From contig NZ_LBIA02000001.1 of assembly GCF_001006325.2 (NCBI RefSeq), positions 993,501 to 1,057,500 on the forward strand: a stretch of 64,000 bases of DNA, in the 5' to 3' direction. How positions within the stretch are numbered: the first letter of the stretch is position 1; the number at the start of each line of letters is the position of its first letter. Under the pieces are notes generated by a model, which was not told where the DNA came from, did no database searches, and worked only from the letters and a program-made list of their open reading frames with translations. A program made the position numbers and the translations under genes. Positions 1 through 10,205 of this stretch are shown one piece after another. This DNA comes from Afipia massiliensis (lineage in GTDB: Bacteria > Pseudomonadota > Alphaproteobacteria > Rhizobiales > Xanthobacteraceae).

Positions 1-854
1 GGCTTCTTGGTCAGGGCGCTGTCGTCCTGGCCTTCCGGAGCCATCACCGGACCGGCGGCCATGATGACGCCTTCCGCCGACGGACCGGCGATGCGGATGA
101 AGTCCATCGCCGCCGCTCCGTGGGTCTGGTAGATCAGGCCCTTGTAGCCGCGCTCGCGCAGCGCCGACTGCGGCAGCGCCGCGCCGGTGCCCGATGCGCC
201 GATCAGGATGGCGTCGGGATTGGCCGCGACCAGCTTCAGCACCTGACCCGCCACCGAGGTGTCAGGACGCGCGTAGCGCTCTTCAGCCACGACCGTGATG
301 CCGCCCATGGCACCGGTCTGGGTCTTCAGGTCGTTCAGCCACAGATCGCCGTAGGAATCCGAGAAGCCGATATAGCCGACGGTCTTGATGTTGTTCTTCT
401 TCATGTGCTCGTAGAGCACCTTGCCCATGATCGGAACCGGCTGCGGCAACACGGCAGTCCACTTCTCGCGGGCCGGGGTGATCGGAATCGGCGCGAGGCT
501 GAACTGCACCACGCCGACTTCGTTGGCGACGGTCGAGATCGCGATCGACGGTGGTGTGGTCGACGAGCCGATGATGATGTCGGCGTTGGATTCGGTCACG
601 AACCGGCGCGCATTGGTGGTGGCCGCGGTCGGATCGCCGGCGTCGTCCAGAACGATGGTCTTGATCTTGGCGCCGCCGATCTCGGCCGGCACGAACTCCA
701 GCGCGTTCTTCTCGGGAATGCCGAGCGCGGCCGCGGGGCCGGTGGTGCTGATGCTGATGCCGATGGTGATGTCCTGCGCAGCAGCAAGGGTCACGGCGCC
801 CGGCAGCGTCACGGAAGCCGCCAATACCACGGCGGTCCAGGTTAGCTTTGTCAT
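1..854 (-). CDS. ABC transporter substrate-binding protein, LivK/Leu-Ile-Val family (C-terminus cut off)
   Basis: Periplasmic binding protein of the branched-chain amino acid (LivK-like, periplasmic_BP type 6) family. The reverse-strand ATG at 854 follows a GAGGGAGGA ribosome site. The first 26 residues or so are a signal peptide ending in LAAAQ, and the mature part opens ITIGISISTTGPAAALG, typical of the family. Later VGYIGFSDSYGD and the stretch ending PDAILIGASG fit the two-lobed fold. The gene runs off the left edge, so about 284 codons are visible and the C-terminal lobe is missing. It is divergent from pobA; in this bacterial group such proteins often bind aromatic acids, so an aromatic ligand is plausible but is only inferred from position. 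Confidence 0.85.
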   Translation of the reverse strand, partial: MTKLTWTAVVLAASVTLPGAVTLAAAQDITIGISISTTGPAAALGIPEKNALEFVPAEIGGAKIKTIVLDDAGDPTAATTNARRFVTESNADIIIGSSTTPPSIAISTVANEVGVVQFSLAPIPITPAREKWTAVLPQPVPIMGKVLYEHMKKNNIKTVGYIGFSDSYGDLWLNDLKTQTGAMGGITVVAEERYARPDTSVAGQVLKLVAANPDAILIGASGTGAALPQSALRERGYKGLIYQTHGAAAMDFIRIAGPSAEGVIMAAGPVMAPEGQDDSALTKK

Positions 855-1087
855 CAAGTCCTCCCTCAAAATACTCTTTTCAAGTTTCATTCAGTGACCG
901 GCAAACGCGGCGGCACATTCTTTGCGGTGCACCATCGCGGCCGGAATTGCCGTCATTCAGATAGAAGTTGCCGGTCATTTGCAATGCCTGCCGCCCCTGC
1001 CATTGGTATGACAGTTAAGGCACTGGCGTTGAGCCGGGCCATTCAGCGAACCGCGGTTGCGGGCAGCTTTCGGCCCATGATCGACAG

Positions 1088-1116
1088 CCTTTTCGTATAT
1101 TGTTATCTGGTATAAT
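1088..1116 (+). promoter_or_regulatory. candidate pobA promoter
   Basis: A perfect TATAAT hexamer lies at 1111-1116, about 53 bases before the pobA TTG start. The matching -35 region (near 1088) is poor, which would fit an activator-dependent promoter. An ATTG...CAAT partial dyad spans the -10 region (about 1099-1120). No pobR-like regulator gene lies in the window. This is a visual call only. Confidence 0.3.
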
Positions 1117-1162
1117 CAATTTTCGGCGACGGGCAAAACCCTATTCGCAAGGCCGGGAGTGA

Positions 1163-2329
<1,167 letters not shown>

Positions 2330-2343
2330 CTTCGATCTCTCAT

Positions 2344-2428
2344 CGTCATGCCCGCGCTTGTCGCGGGCATCCACGTCTTCCTTTGATAATTCAAGACGTG
2401 GATGGCCGGGACAAGCCCGGCCATGACG
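2344..2428. repeat. palindromic intergenic repeat, family A copy 1
   Basis: Two facing arms of the type CGTCATGCCCG...GGCATCCACG and CGTGGATGGCCGGGAC...CATGACG form a long imperfect hairpin between pobA and the next gene. Four other copies occur (3064, 26762, 45708, 48157). Confidence 0.85.
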
Positions 2429-2587
2429 CGTATTCTTGCGGGGAGAGGTGAAGCACAGATGACGTCGCTGCCGTTTCAAACATCCATCGGCATTACGTTT
2501 CAAACTTGATTTCGAATGATCGCTGTTGTTGCGTGCTCTATGGTGATGAGCGCACACAACATACGGCGCATGATCTGAAAGACAGCA

Positions 2588-3031
2588 ATGGCAACGACCG
2601 ATACTCCCGTCAGCATTCCAGCCGTTATCCCCGACGGCTTCGCGCGCCACCCGCGGCGCAGTCCGCTCACCGAGCCCTGGGAGCCGATCTATTTCAAAGC
2701 GACGCCGGATGCCTACATTCTAGGACTGCGTCTCGCCGAAGCACACACCAATTCGCGCGGGTTGATTCATGGCGGGCTGATCGCTGCGCTGGCCGACAAT
2801 GCGATGGGATTGAGTTGCGGCCTCAAGGCGGGCAACCTTCTCGGACTTGTCACCGTGAACCTCTCGGTCGATTTTCTTGGTTCGGCGAATATCGGACAGT
2901 GGCTTCAGATCGACACTAACTTTATGAAAATCGGCGGGTCGATCTGCTTCGCACAATGCCTCGTCACCGCCGACGGTGAACCTAGCGCGCGGGCCAACGC
3001 GACTTTCAAGATCGCCCGGAAGAAATCTTAG
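2588..3031 (+). CDS. PaaI-family hotdog thioesterase
   Basis: Single hotdog-fold domain of 147 residues, the usual size for PaaI/YdiI-type acyl-CoA thioesterases. The diagnostic motif is RGLIHGGLIAALADNAMG at about residues 57-74, where the HGG loop and the Asp/Asn of the central helix make the active site; VTVNLSVDFLG is the following strand. It probably hydrolyses an aryl- or acyl-CoA in the cytoplasm. The substrate is unknown; pobA upstream is in the same direction but is separated by a palindromic repeat and 258 bases, so co-transcription is doubtful. Confidence 0.85.
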   Translation: MATTDTPVSIPAVIPDGFARHPRRSPLTEPWEPIYFKATPDAYILGLRLAEAHTNSRGLIHGGLIAALADNAMGLSCGLKAGNLLGLVTVNLSVDFLGSANIGQWLQIDTNFMKIGGSICFAQCLVTADGEPSARANATFKIARKKS

Positions 3032-3063
3032 GGCGATGAACGGATTCCCGCCACACGTGAGAT

Positions 3064-3151
3064 CGTCATCACCGGGCTTGTCCCGGTGATCCACGTCTTT
3101 CTTGCCGGCGTAAACAAGTCGTGGATGGCCGGGACAAGCCCGGCCATGACG
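3064..3151. repeat. palindromic intergenic repeat, family A copy 2
   Basis: The same arms as the copy at 2344 (CGTCATCACCGGGC...GATCCACG / GTGGATGGCCGGGAC...CATGACG), between the convergent ends of the thioesterase gene and the LysR gene. It may act as a bidirectional terminator or mRNA 3'-end stabiliser. Confidence 0.85.
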
Positions 3152-3191
3152 ACCCGTAATGTTGCGCCCTATGCGTGCAATAATTCAACAG

Positions 3192-4091
3192 CTACGCCGT
3201 CCCGAAACGCCAGTTCGCCTGCGCGATCACGAGATCGGCGAAGGCCCTGACTTTCGCCGACAGCAGCCGTGAGGTCGGGTACACCAGATGGATCGGCATC
3301 GGCGGCAGTTCATACTTCGCCAGCACGATCTTCAGCCGGCCCGCTTTGAGCGACTCCGCCACCTGATAGGCCAGCACGCTGATCAACCCGCCGCCCTGCT
3401 CGGCGTGAAGCACCGCGGCATCGGTGCTGTTGGTGGCGAAGCGCGACGTGTTCGGCACGCGAAACTCACGGCCATTCTCGGTGAAACGCCACTCGGACAG
3501 GGACGTCGCGCCGGAGAATTGAATGACCTCATGGCTGGCAAGATCGGATGGCTTCGACGGCGTGCCGTGAACTTTAAGATAACGCGGCGAAGCAACCACG
3601 ATCCGCCGCATATCGCCCACGGTGCGCGCGACCACGCTGGAATCCGCCAGATGCCCGATGCGCACGGCAAGATCGACGCCTTCATCCACCAGATTGACCA
3701 TCCGGTCCGACAGGCGGAGTTCGGCGCTCACCTCCGGATATTTTTTCAAGTAAGCCGACATGATCGGGCCGACATGGAGTCGTCCGAACATCAGCGGCGC
3801 GGAAACCACGAGCCTGCCCGATGGCTGGGTGCGTTCGGCCTGTGCCGATGCCTCGGCTTCCTCGACGTCGCCGAGAATCCGCCGCGCCCGTTCGAGATAG
3901 CGCGCACCGACATCGGTCAGTGTCACCGATCGCGTGGTGCGCTGAAGCAGCCGCGCGCCGAGATGATTTTCAAGACTGGCGATCAGCCGCGTCACGGCCG
4001 AGGCCGACAGCCCGAGTTTGCGGGCGGCAGGCGCGAATCCTTCGAGATCCGCCACGGAAACAAAGGCGCGCATGGCATCGATACGGTCCAT
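3192..4091 (-). CDS. LysR-family transcriptional regulator
   Basis: A 299-residue LTTR. The N-terminal winged helix-turn-helix (MDRIDAMRAFVSVADLEGFAPAARKLGLSASAVTR split over residues 1-35) is of the DsdC/PgrR/YafC subtype that begins with MDR-x-D. The effector domain contains SGRLVVSAPLMFGRLHV and DLAVRIGHL, typical of that group. It is divergent from the FMN-protein gene at 4200, with 108 bases between starts, so it most likely controls that gene and itself. The inducer is unknown. Confidence 0.9.
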   Translation of the reverse strand: MDRIDAMRAFVSVADLEGFAPAARKLGLSASAVTRLIASLENHLGARLLQRTTRSVTLTDVGARYLERARRILGDVEEAEASAQAERTQPSGRLVVSAPLMFGRLHVGPIMSAYLKKYPEVSAELRLSDRMVNLVDEGVDLAVRIGHLADSSVVARTVGDMRRIVVASPRYLKVHGTPSKPSDLASHEVIQFSGATSLSEWRFTENGREFRVPNTSRFATNSTDAAVLHAEQGGGLISVLAYQVAESLKAGRLKIVLAKYELPPMPIHLVYPTSRLLSAKVRAFADLVIAQANWRFGTA

Positions 4092-4199
4092 GGCATTATT
4101 TCATATCCTGCAATGATGAACTGTCAACGTCGGTGATTATGTCAGCGCTCCACTGGCCTAAATGAGGGCTATCCTGCCGACCGGACACGGAGGTCCGCC

Positions 4200-4829
4200 A
4201 TGACAACCGCCCCCACCTATTCCAGCGACGTCGCCTTTACACCCGCCGTGAAAGCCATTCAGGCCCGCAAGGGTTCACGCGGTGGCTATGCTCACATGGA
4301 AGAAGACCGTGGCGGCTTTCGCACCGAAATCGACGGGTCCCTTGCCGCTTTCATCGGCGAGCAGACCAGTTTCTTCCTGGCAACCGCGAACGCCGACGGA
4401 CAGCCCTATATCCAGCACCGCGGCGGGCCGGCGGGCTTCATCAAGATTCTCGACAAGACCACACTGGCCTTCGCGGACTACAAGGGAAACCGGCAATACG
4501 TCACGCAAGGCAATCTCAGCGAGAATCCGAAGGCATACATTTTCCTGATCGACTATGTGAACCGGCGCCGGATCAAGATCTGGGGTGAAGCGCGGGTGGT
4601 CGAGGACGATCCGGCGCTGACCGACGCGCTGATGCCGAAGGATTACAAGGCCAAGCCTGAACAGGCGATCCTGTTCAAGATTGCCGCGTGGGACAGCAAT
4701 TGCCCGCAGCACATCCCGATGAAGTTCGACGCCGCCGATGTCGCGGCTGCGGTAGCCGCACGCGACGAGCGCATCGCCGAGCTTGAGGCGGAAGTGGCGC
4801 AGTTGAAGCAGCGGACGACAACGGGTTGA
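4200..4829 (+). CDS. pyridoxamine 5'-phosphate oxidase-related FMN-binding protein
   Basis: Split-barrel FMN-binding protein of the PNPOx-like family, 209 residues. The core runs from about residue 45 (FFLATANADGQPYIQHRGGPAGFIK, residues 53-77) through the beta-barrel strand LAFADYKGNRQY. A short coiled-coil tail, rich in E/A/L, occupies residues 180-205. The ATG at 4200 has a good GGAGG site. These proteins are usually flavin reductases or oxidases of unknown substrate rather than true PdxH, and the PdxH C-terminal signature is absent. It is divergently paired with the LysR gene. Confidence 0.85.
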   Translation: MTTAPTYSSDVAFTPAVKAIQARKGSRGGYAHMEEDRGGFRTEIDGSLAAFIGEQTSFFLATANADGQPYIQHRGGPAGFIKILDKTTLAFADYKGNRQYVTQGNLSENPKAYIFLIDYVNRRRIKIWGEARVVEDDPALTDALMPKDYKAKPEQAILFKIAAWDSNCPQHIPMKFDAADVAAAVAARDERIAELEAEVAQLKQRTTTG

Positions 4830-4833
4830 AACC

Positions 4834-4926
4834 CGTCATTGCGAGCGAAGCGAAGCAATCCAGGCCTTTAAGCAGCGATACAGAAGGAACTGGATTGCTT
4901 CGTCGCAAGTGCTCCTCGCAATGACG
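4834..4926. repeat. palindromic intergenic repeat, family B copy 1
   Basis: Arms CGTCATTGCGAGCGAAG...CAATCCAG and CTGGATTGCTTCG...CTCGCAATGACG face each other between two convergent genes. Related copies lie at 22289, 39989, 52690 and 55258. Confidence 0.85.
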
Positions 4927-4946
4927 GCGAACATTGCATCATGTTG

Positions 4947-5678
4947 CTACGCTGCCACCGCTTCCTCGCGCTGCCACGCATGCTCCGGATAGTAGCGCGC
5001 CATCATGCGATCGACGTAAGCAACGAGATTGGAGAACTCCAGTGCGTGCTGACGCAGCGGTGAATCGAAGAACGGCGTCAGCAGGCCGGCCAGCGCGGCG
5101 AAAGCCGTCGCGTCCACGCCGCTGGGACGTTCGCCCATCAGATAGGGCTTCCAGCCGAGCAGCATCGACAGTGCGGACAGCGAGCGCACGCCGAGCTCGG
5201 TGATTTCCTCCGGCGTATGGCGGGCCAGCCCCGCGATCCGCATGGTGTCCGCGACCCGGCCGCGGACATCCTCGCGCAATGCATCGCGAATATTCTCGGG
5301 CGCTCCGTCGAAGAAATGTGCCGGTCCCTTCGCGAAATTCTCAGGGATCAACCAGCGCGCATAGCCTGACGCCCAGTTGAAATGATTTTCGATCATCCGC
5401 TCGATCGCCCAGGCTTCCGCCCGCTGACGCTCGTCGAGCGCGGCATCGAGATCGAAGCCATGAGTCTTTTCGAGATGCAGGCGGATGAAGGTGGAATCGG
5501 CCACCCGCGCGTCGCCGTCGTCGATATAGGGCAACTGCCCCTTCGGCGAATGGTCCGGCATCGCTTGCTGCTTGACATAGGCGAGGCCCGCCATCTTGAG
5601 CTGAACCTCGGTCTTGGTGACGTAAGCGCTGATTTCGGGGAGGCCGAAGCCGGGGCCAAAGCCGTACAGGGTGATCAT
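4947..5678 (-). CDS. glutathione S-transferase family protein (Fax/metaxin-like)
   Basis: A 243-residue GST. The thioredoxin-like N-terminal domain begins MITLYGFGPGFGLPEISAYVTK and has GQLPYIDDGD (the cis-Pro region near residue 54) and ADSTFI for glutathione gamma-Glu contact. The all-helical C-terminal domain ends in the GSTC-like segment with YLMGERPSGVDATAFAAL. The start at 5678 is chosen over upstream in-frame starts because AAGGATG precedes it and the family begins at MITLYG. It is divergent from the WYL regulator at 5785 (106 bases apart), which is its likely regulator. The substrate is not predictable. Confidence 0.88.
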   Translation of the reverse strand: MITLYGFGPGFGLPEISAYVTKTEVQLKMAGLAYVKQQAMPDHSPKGQLPYIDDGDARVADSTFIRLHLEKTHGFDLDAALDERQRAEAWAIERMIENHFNWASGYARWLIPENFAKGPAHFFDGAPENIRDALREDVRGRVADTMRIAGLARHTPEEITELGVRSLSALSMLLGWKPYLMGERPSGVDATAFAALAGLLTPFFDSPLRQHALEFSNLVAYVDRMMARYYPEHAWQREEAVAA

Positions 5679-5784
5679 GGGAGCATCCTTTGCGCGTTGA
5701 AAAGATGCGTGTTTGTAGATACCCCCTGCTGCCACCATACTGTCAGCAGCAAACCGGCCCCTGGCCAAGGCTAAGAGACCGCGA

Positions 5785-6483
5785 ATGAGGCGCGCCGACC
5801 GGCTGTTCCAGATTATCCAGGTGCTCCGGCGCACCCGCAAGCCGCTGACCGCCGAGGCCATCGCCAGGGAGCTGGAAACCTCCAAGCGCACAATTTACCG
5901 CGACATCGCTACCCTGATCGGCCAGCGCGTCCCGATCCGGGGCGAGGCCGGCACCGGCTATGTGCTGGAAAAGGGTTTCGACATGCCGCCCCTGATGCTG
6001 ACGCCCGACGAGATCGAGGCGGCGGTGCTGGGCGCGCAGTGGGTGGCGGGCCGGGCCGACCCGGTGCTGGCGAAGGCGGCACAGGACCTGATCGCCAAGA
6101 TCGTCGACACCGTCCCGGAACGGTTGCAGCCGCTGGCGCTCGAACCCGCCAGTGGGACGCCGCCGAAATGGGACCTGCCGCCGGAGAGCATCGATATGAC
6201 GCAATTGCGCGCGCATATCTATGCCAGCAAGAAAATCCTGCTGCACTACCGCGACGAACAGGGCCGCGACACTGAACGCACGGTCTGGCCGATCGCGGTC
6301 GGCTATCTCGAAACCGTCCGGATGCTGGCGGCGTGGTGCGAGCTGCGAAAGGACTTTCGCAGCTTCCGGATCGACCGCATGACAGAAGCCCTGTTCCTCG
6401 ACGAGAAATACCCCGAGCGGCGGGCCGCGTTGCGGGCAAAGTGGATGCAGAGCTTTTCGCTCAACAACGTGCGCGAGCGCTGA
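5785..6483 (+). CDS. YafY-type HTH/WYL-domain transcriptional regulator
   Basis: A 232-residue DeoR-like winged HTH (residues 1-55: MRRADRLFQIIQVLRR and LETSKRTIYRDI recognition helix) followed by a WYL-type effector domain (about 130-215, with ILLHYRDEQGRDTERTVWP and RSFRIDRM). The tryptophan-tyrosine-leucine motif itself is degenerate (AAWCELR). Such regulators sense small ligands or nucleotides. The position suggests control of the divergent GST gene. The YkgJ-like gene follows after only four bases and is probably co-transcribed. Confidence 0.88.
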   Translation: MRRADRLFQIIQVLRRTRKPLTAEAIARELETSKRTIYRDIATLIGQRVPIRGEAGTGYVLEKGFDMPPLMLTPDEIEAAVLGAQWVAGRADPVLAKAAQDLIAKIVDTVPERLQPLALEPASGTPPKWDLPPESIDMTQLRAHIYASKKILLHYRDEQGRDTERTVWPIAVGYLETVRMLAAWCELRKDFRSFRIDRMTEALFLDEKYPERRAALRAKWMQSFSLNNVRER

Positions 6484-6487
6484 TGTC

Positions 6488-6811
6488 ATGATCGCAACCG
6501 ATAATCCCTGCCAAAGCTGCGGCGCCTGCTGCTCTTATTCGAGCAACTGGCCGCGCTTCACGGTGGAAGACGACGACGCGCTCGATCTCATTCCCGAAAA
6601 GTTCGTCAATGACCGGCTGTCCGGGATGCGCTGCGACGGCGACCGCTGCACGGCGCTCACCGGCAAGGTCGGGATCTCGACCGCCTGCGGGGTTTACGCG
6701 GTGCGGCCCGAGGTGTGCCGCACCTGCATGCCGGGCGATCCGGAATGCGGGATGGCCCGGCGGCGGTTCGGGCTGCCGGAACTCGCGGCGGGTTCGGCTG
6801 GCCCTGAATAG
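6488..6811 (+). CDS. YkgJ-family cysteine cluster protein
   Basis: A 107-residue protein with the Zn/Fe-chelating CxxC-x2-C arrangement of the family: CQSCGACC (residues 8-15), then CDGDRC, TACGVYAVRPEVCRTC and PECG. The YAVRPEVCR segment is the family signature. The role of the family is poorly defined (metal or oxidation sensing has been suggested). It starts four bases after the WYL regulator and so is probably translated from the same message. Confidence 0.85.
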   Translation: MIATDNPCQSCGACCSYSSNWPRFTVEDDDALDLIPEKFVNDRLSGMRCDGDRCTALTGKVGISTACGVYAVRPEVCRTCMPGDPECGMARRRFGLPELAAGSAGPE

Positions 6812-6876
6812 TCGGGAACTAATGTTCCCTTCAGGCGTCAATCCGTTCAGCCCCTGAGCAAGAGGAGCATGACGCC

Positions 6877-7059
6877 ATGCGAGAAATCGAAATCCACAAC
6901 TATGCGCGGCAACTAATGGAGGCGCATGGTCCGCGGGCGATTGCGGAGGCCGCGCAAAGGGCAACCGAGTGCGAGGCGGAAGGCAAGCTTGAGCTGGCAA
7001 AGGACTGGCGGCATGTCGAGGACGCGCTGAAAATGATGCGCGGGCCGCACCAGAGCTGA
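6877..7059 (+). CDS. small conserved-looking protein of unknown function
   Basis: A 60-residue, mostly helical and charged protein with no signal peptide or membrane segment. The ATG has a strong AGAGGAG site nine bases upstream, and codon use matches neighbouring genes, so I regard it as real. The N-terminus (EIHNYARQLMEAHG) and C-terminus (AKDWRHVEDALKMM) look like a small all-alpha domain seen in alphaproteobacterial proteins of unknown role. It may be the last gene of the WYL-ykgJ transcript. Confidence 0.7.
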   Translation: MREIEIHNYARQLMEAHGPRAIAEAAQRATECEAEGKLELAKDWRHVEDALKMMRGPHQS

Positions 7060-7235
7060 AGCTGTCGGCTCGCAGGTAACGGATTTTCTGAACGCAGACT
7101 TTGCGACGCCGGATCGAAGTCAGCGCGGCGGAGCGTGTCGCGAAGCATCCTGCATGGATCACGGTCGCGCGGTCGTCCAACAGCGGACGGCAGCGTGATT
7201 TACAAGGAATCACTCTCAGCTGCAGGAGTGAAGCC

Positions 7236-8666
7236 ATGGTTCCGAAACGCGCAACAGCTGAAGATACCCTCAAGACGATCAAGGACCAGAAGGTCCAGAT
7301 GATCGATCTGCGGTTCACTGATTTGCCGGGGGTCTGGCAGCATTTTTCCATCCCGCCGAGCGCGGTGAGTGCCGATGCCCTCAGTGAGGGCATCGGATTC
7401 GATGGCTCATCGATCCGCGGCTTCCAGGAGATTCAGGAAAGCGACATGCTGGTCGTGCCCGACCCGACGACCGCCTTCATCGACCCTTTCACTCCGGCAA
7501 CGACGCTCGTCCTGATCTGCAACATCCGGGACCCGGTAACCGGTCAATCCTATAGTCGCGACCCGCGCTATATCGCCCAGAAGGCCGAGATATACCTGAA
7601 GGGTAGCGGCACCGCCGACACGAGCTATTTCGGCCCGGAGGCGGAGTTCTTCGTCTTCAACGACGTGCGTTATGGACAAGGCATCAACTACGCCTTCCAC
7701 GAAATCGATTCCAGCGAAGGCAGCTGGAACACCGGCAAGAAGGAAGCGCCGAATCTGGGCCACAAGCCACGCCCGAAAGAGGGATACTTTCCGGTTCCGC
7801 CGACCGACAGCATGCAGGCTCTCCGCACCGAAATGGTGCTGACGATGGAGTCGCTGGGGATCGCGATCGAAGCCCATCACCATGAAGTTGCGACCGGCGG
7901 CCAAAACGAAATCGACATGCGCTTCACGACGCTCACCCGCATGGCCGACAACCTGATGATCTACAAGTACGTGGTCAAGAACACCGCGCACCAGCACGGC
8001 ATGACGGCGACGTTCATGCCCAAACCGCTGTTCGAGGACAACGCCTCCGGAATGCATGTGCATCAAAGTTTGTGGAAGGGCGAGACCAATCTGTTTTACG
8101 GCAAGGCGGACTACGCCGAGTTGAGCGAGCTTGGCCGCTACTACATCGGCGGGCTTCTGACGCACGCCTGGGCTTTATGCGGACTTTGCGCCCCGACCAC
8201 GAATTCCTACCGGCGCCTGGTGCCGGGGTACGAAGCGCCCATCAACCTGGTCTACTCCCAGCGTAACCGCTCGGCGTGCTGCCGAATTCCGATGTATTCG
8301 CCGAACCCGCGGGCGAAACGCGTCGAGTTCCGTTCGCCGGACCCCTCGTGCAATCCCTATCTCGCCTTCGCCGCGATGCTGATGGCCGGCCTCGACGGCG
8401 TTGAGAAGCGCATCGATCCGGGCAGACCGATCGACAAGAATCTTTATGATCTGCCGCCTGCCGAAGCAAAGGAGGTGAAATCGACGCCCGGATCGCTGGA
8501 TCAGGCGCTTGATGCACTCGAACGCGATCACGCGTTCCTGCTGCGCGGCGATGTATTTACCCGCGACGTGATCGAAACCTGGCTCGATTACAAACGAAAG
8601 AAAGAGGTCGATGCCATCCGGCTTCGCCCCCATCCGCACGAGTTTCATCTCTACTATGATATCTAG
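7236..8666 (+). CDS. glnA: type I glutamine synthetase (GSI), adenylylatable
   Basis: A 476-residue GSI that makes glutamine from glutamate, ammonia and ATP in the cytoplasm. It has the beta-grasp domain ([22 protein letters not shown]), the glutamate/metal segment [25 protein letters not shown], the ATP loop [25 protein letters not shown] and [26 protein letters not shown] carries Tyr404, the adenylylation site of GSI-beta. The start at 7236 has AGGAG upstream; an in-frame extension to 7101 is rejected. Unlike the usual rhizobial glnA it is not preceded by glnB. Its motifs ([26 protein letters not shown]) look closer to cyanobacterial GSI than to rhizobial GlnA, so it may be a second, transferred copy. 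Confidence 0.93.
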   Translation: MVPKRATAEDTLKTIKDQKVQMIDLRFTDLPGVWQHFSIPPSAVSADALSEGIGFDGSSIRGFQEIQESDMLVVPDPTTAFIDPFTPATTLVLICNIRDPVTGQSYSRDPRYIAQKAEIYLKGSGTADTSYFGPEAEFFVFNDVRYGQGINYAFHEIDSSEGSWNTGKKEAPNLGHKPRPKEGYFPVPPTDSMQALRTEMVLTMESLGIAIEAHHHEVATGGQNEIDMRFTTLTRMADNLMIYKYVVKNTAHQHGMTATFMPKPLFEDNASGMHVHQSLWKGETNLFYGKADYAELSELGRYYIGGLLTHAWALCGLCAPTTNSYRRLVPGYEAPINLVYSQRNRSACCRIPMYSPNPRAKRVEFRSPDPSCNPYLAFAAMLMAGLDGVEKRIDPGRPIDKNLYDLPPAEAKEVKSTPGSLDQALDALERDHAFLLRGDVFTRDVIETWLDYKRKKEVDAIRLRPHPHEFHLYYDI

Positions 8667-8693
8667 CGCACGTTCCGGCAAAATCGCGGCGGC

Positions 8694-9185
8694 TTATGCC
8701 GGCATCGCCGCGAGTTCGCTGTCGTCGTCGAGGTCATCGGCGATCGGGGCGAACGTGCTGAGCGGCTTGGTCGACAGGGTGATGTTGCGGCGGCTGCCGT
8801 AGGCAGATGCGGAGGGTGTCGCTGACGGCGCTTCCCGCGACATCGCGAACAGCGTCGACCCGACGATGCCGCCCTGCTCCACCAGATCGCGCTCTGTGCA
8901 GGTCGCGGCGATCGCGAGGCTCATGCCGTGCAGATGCGCGCGCTTGTAGCAGAACAGCGCCAGCATGGCTCTGACGTCCGACGATACCGATTCCACAAGC
9001 TGAGGAAGGCCATGTTCGCTCGCTCGGTACAGGCTTCCGAGCATTTCGTCGCCCACCGGGCAGACATCGTTCTCAAAGGCTTCGCGGCTGGACAACATTG
9101 GATATCTCCCCAGCACATGATCCGCCAGTATGGACGGCTTGGCGGAAAAATCATGCGCCATTCGTTTTTGGAAGATGCAATGCAA
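8694..9185 (-). CDS. hypothetical protein, 163 aa
   Basis: I do not recognise this protein. It is soluble, with no signal peptide; the middle (YKRAHLHGMSLAIAATCTERDLVEQGGIVGSTLFAMSRE) looks like helical packing, and the C-terminus is acidic (DDLDDDSELAAMPA). The ATG at 9185 is preferred over an internal ATG at 9161 because AGGA lies seven bases upstream of the former and nothing like a ribosome site precedes the latter. It converges with glnA with only 27 bases between stops. Confidence 0.6.
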   Translation of the reverse strand: MHCIFQKRMAHDFSAKPSILADHVLGRYPMLSSREAFENDVCPVGDEMLGSLYRASEHGLPQLVESVSSDVRAMLALFCYKRAHLHGMSLAIAATCTERDLVEQGGIVGSTLFAMSREAPSATPSASAYGSRRNITLSTKPLSTFAPIADDLDDDSELAAMPA

Positions 9186-9323
9186 ATTCCTAACGCAAGG
9201 TTAACCACGCGCCCCGGTTCGTCCGCGGTGTTCATTGAATGTTAGAGAGATGGAACCGGGCAGACGACGCGCGAATCAACCGATGATTCGGCAAAGGCAG
9301 ACAGGGAGGCATCGTTCGAAGCC

Positions 9324-10205
9324 CTAGACGCGCTTGTCCTTGATCCAGCCTGCGATGGCGCGGCCGATGGCCGGCCCGGAATCTTCCTGAACGAAATGGC
9401 TGCCGGGAACGGTCACCTCGGTCTGGTTGTTCCAGCCGCGGCAGAACTCACGCACCTGGCCGATCAGGATCGCGCCGGGCTCGGCGTTGACGAACAACTT
9501 CGGGATATCGTTCTGCGCCATCCACTTGGCGTAAGCATCGACGATGGCGACCACATCGGCGGGTTCACCGCCAATGGGAATCTGGCGCGGCCAGGTCAGC
9601 GTCGGCCAGCGGTCCTCGCGATTGAGGAACGGCTTGCGATATTCCGTCATCTCGGCGTCCGACAGCTTGCGCAGCACCGATCCCGGCAGCACCCGCTCAA
9701 TGAACAGGTTGCGGTCGAGGATCATCTGCTCGCCCTTGTCGGAGCGGAAGCCCAGGAACACCGGCGTCGCCGCCTCGCTCCACTCGTCCCAGCCGGCGAC
9801 CGGACGGACGATGCCTTCCATGTAGACGATGCCGCGCGCACGGTCGCGGTGCTGGTTGGCCCAGTCGAAACCGAGCGCCGAGCCCCAGTCGTGAATCACC
9901 AGCAGGACTTTTTCGTTCGGTCCGATCACGGCATCGATGAAAGCCCACAGATGATCGCGGTGGGTGGTGAAGCGATAGGTGTCGGGCTTCACATCCGGCA
10001 GCTTGCCGGAATCGCCCATGCCGATCAGATCGGGCGCGATCAGGCGGCCCTGACCTTCAAGTTCGGGAATGACATCGCGCCAGAGGTAGGACGAGGTCGG
10101 ATTGCCGTGCAGGAACAAGATCGGCGCGCCCTCGCCGCGCTCGTGATAGGCCATGCGGTGGCCGAACACATCGACGAACTTCTTTGCGAGCGCCTGTTCG
10201 GTCAT
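9324..10205 (-). CDS. dhaA: haloalkane dehalogenase (HLD-II type)
   Basis: An alpha/beta hydrolase of 293 residues that hydrolyses carbon-halogen bonds of haloalkanes to alcohol and halide. The whole HLD-II catalytic set is visible: nucleophile Asp106 and halide-binding Trp107 in IHDWGSALGF, Asn35 in HGNPTSSYLW, acid Glu130 in VYMEGIVRP and base His270 in VPGSHFVQED. Positions 106, 107 and 130 coincide with those of Rhodococcus DhaA. RVLPG and IPIGGEPADV match the Bradyrhizobium DbjA group. The start at 10205 (AAGGAGCGCC site) overlaps the stop of the upstream SnoaL-like gene by four bases, so translation is coupled. It is the last gene of a fatty/aryl-CoA operon, an unusual setting. Confidence 0.9.
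   Translation of the reverse strand: MTEQALAKKFVDVFGHRMAYHERGEGAPILFLHGNPTSSYLWRDVIPELEGQGRLIAPDLIGMGDSGKLPDVKPDTYRFTTHRDHLWAFIDAVIGPNEKVLLVIHDWGSALGFDWANQHRDRARGIVYMEGIVRPVAGWDEWSEAATPVFLGFRSDKGEQMILDRNLFIERVLPGSVLRKLSDAEMTEYRKPFLNREDRWPTLTWPRQIPIGGEPADVVAIVDAYAKWMAQNDIPKLFVNAEPGAILIGQVREFCRGWNNQTEVTVPGSHFVQEDSGPAIGRAIAGWIKDKRV

Noticed and set aside
2344-3151. Repeats as a CRISPR array
   Set aside because: The units are palindromic, dispersed and not separated by spacers of constant size; no cas genes are present.
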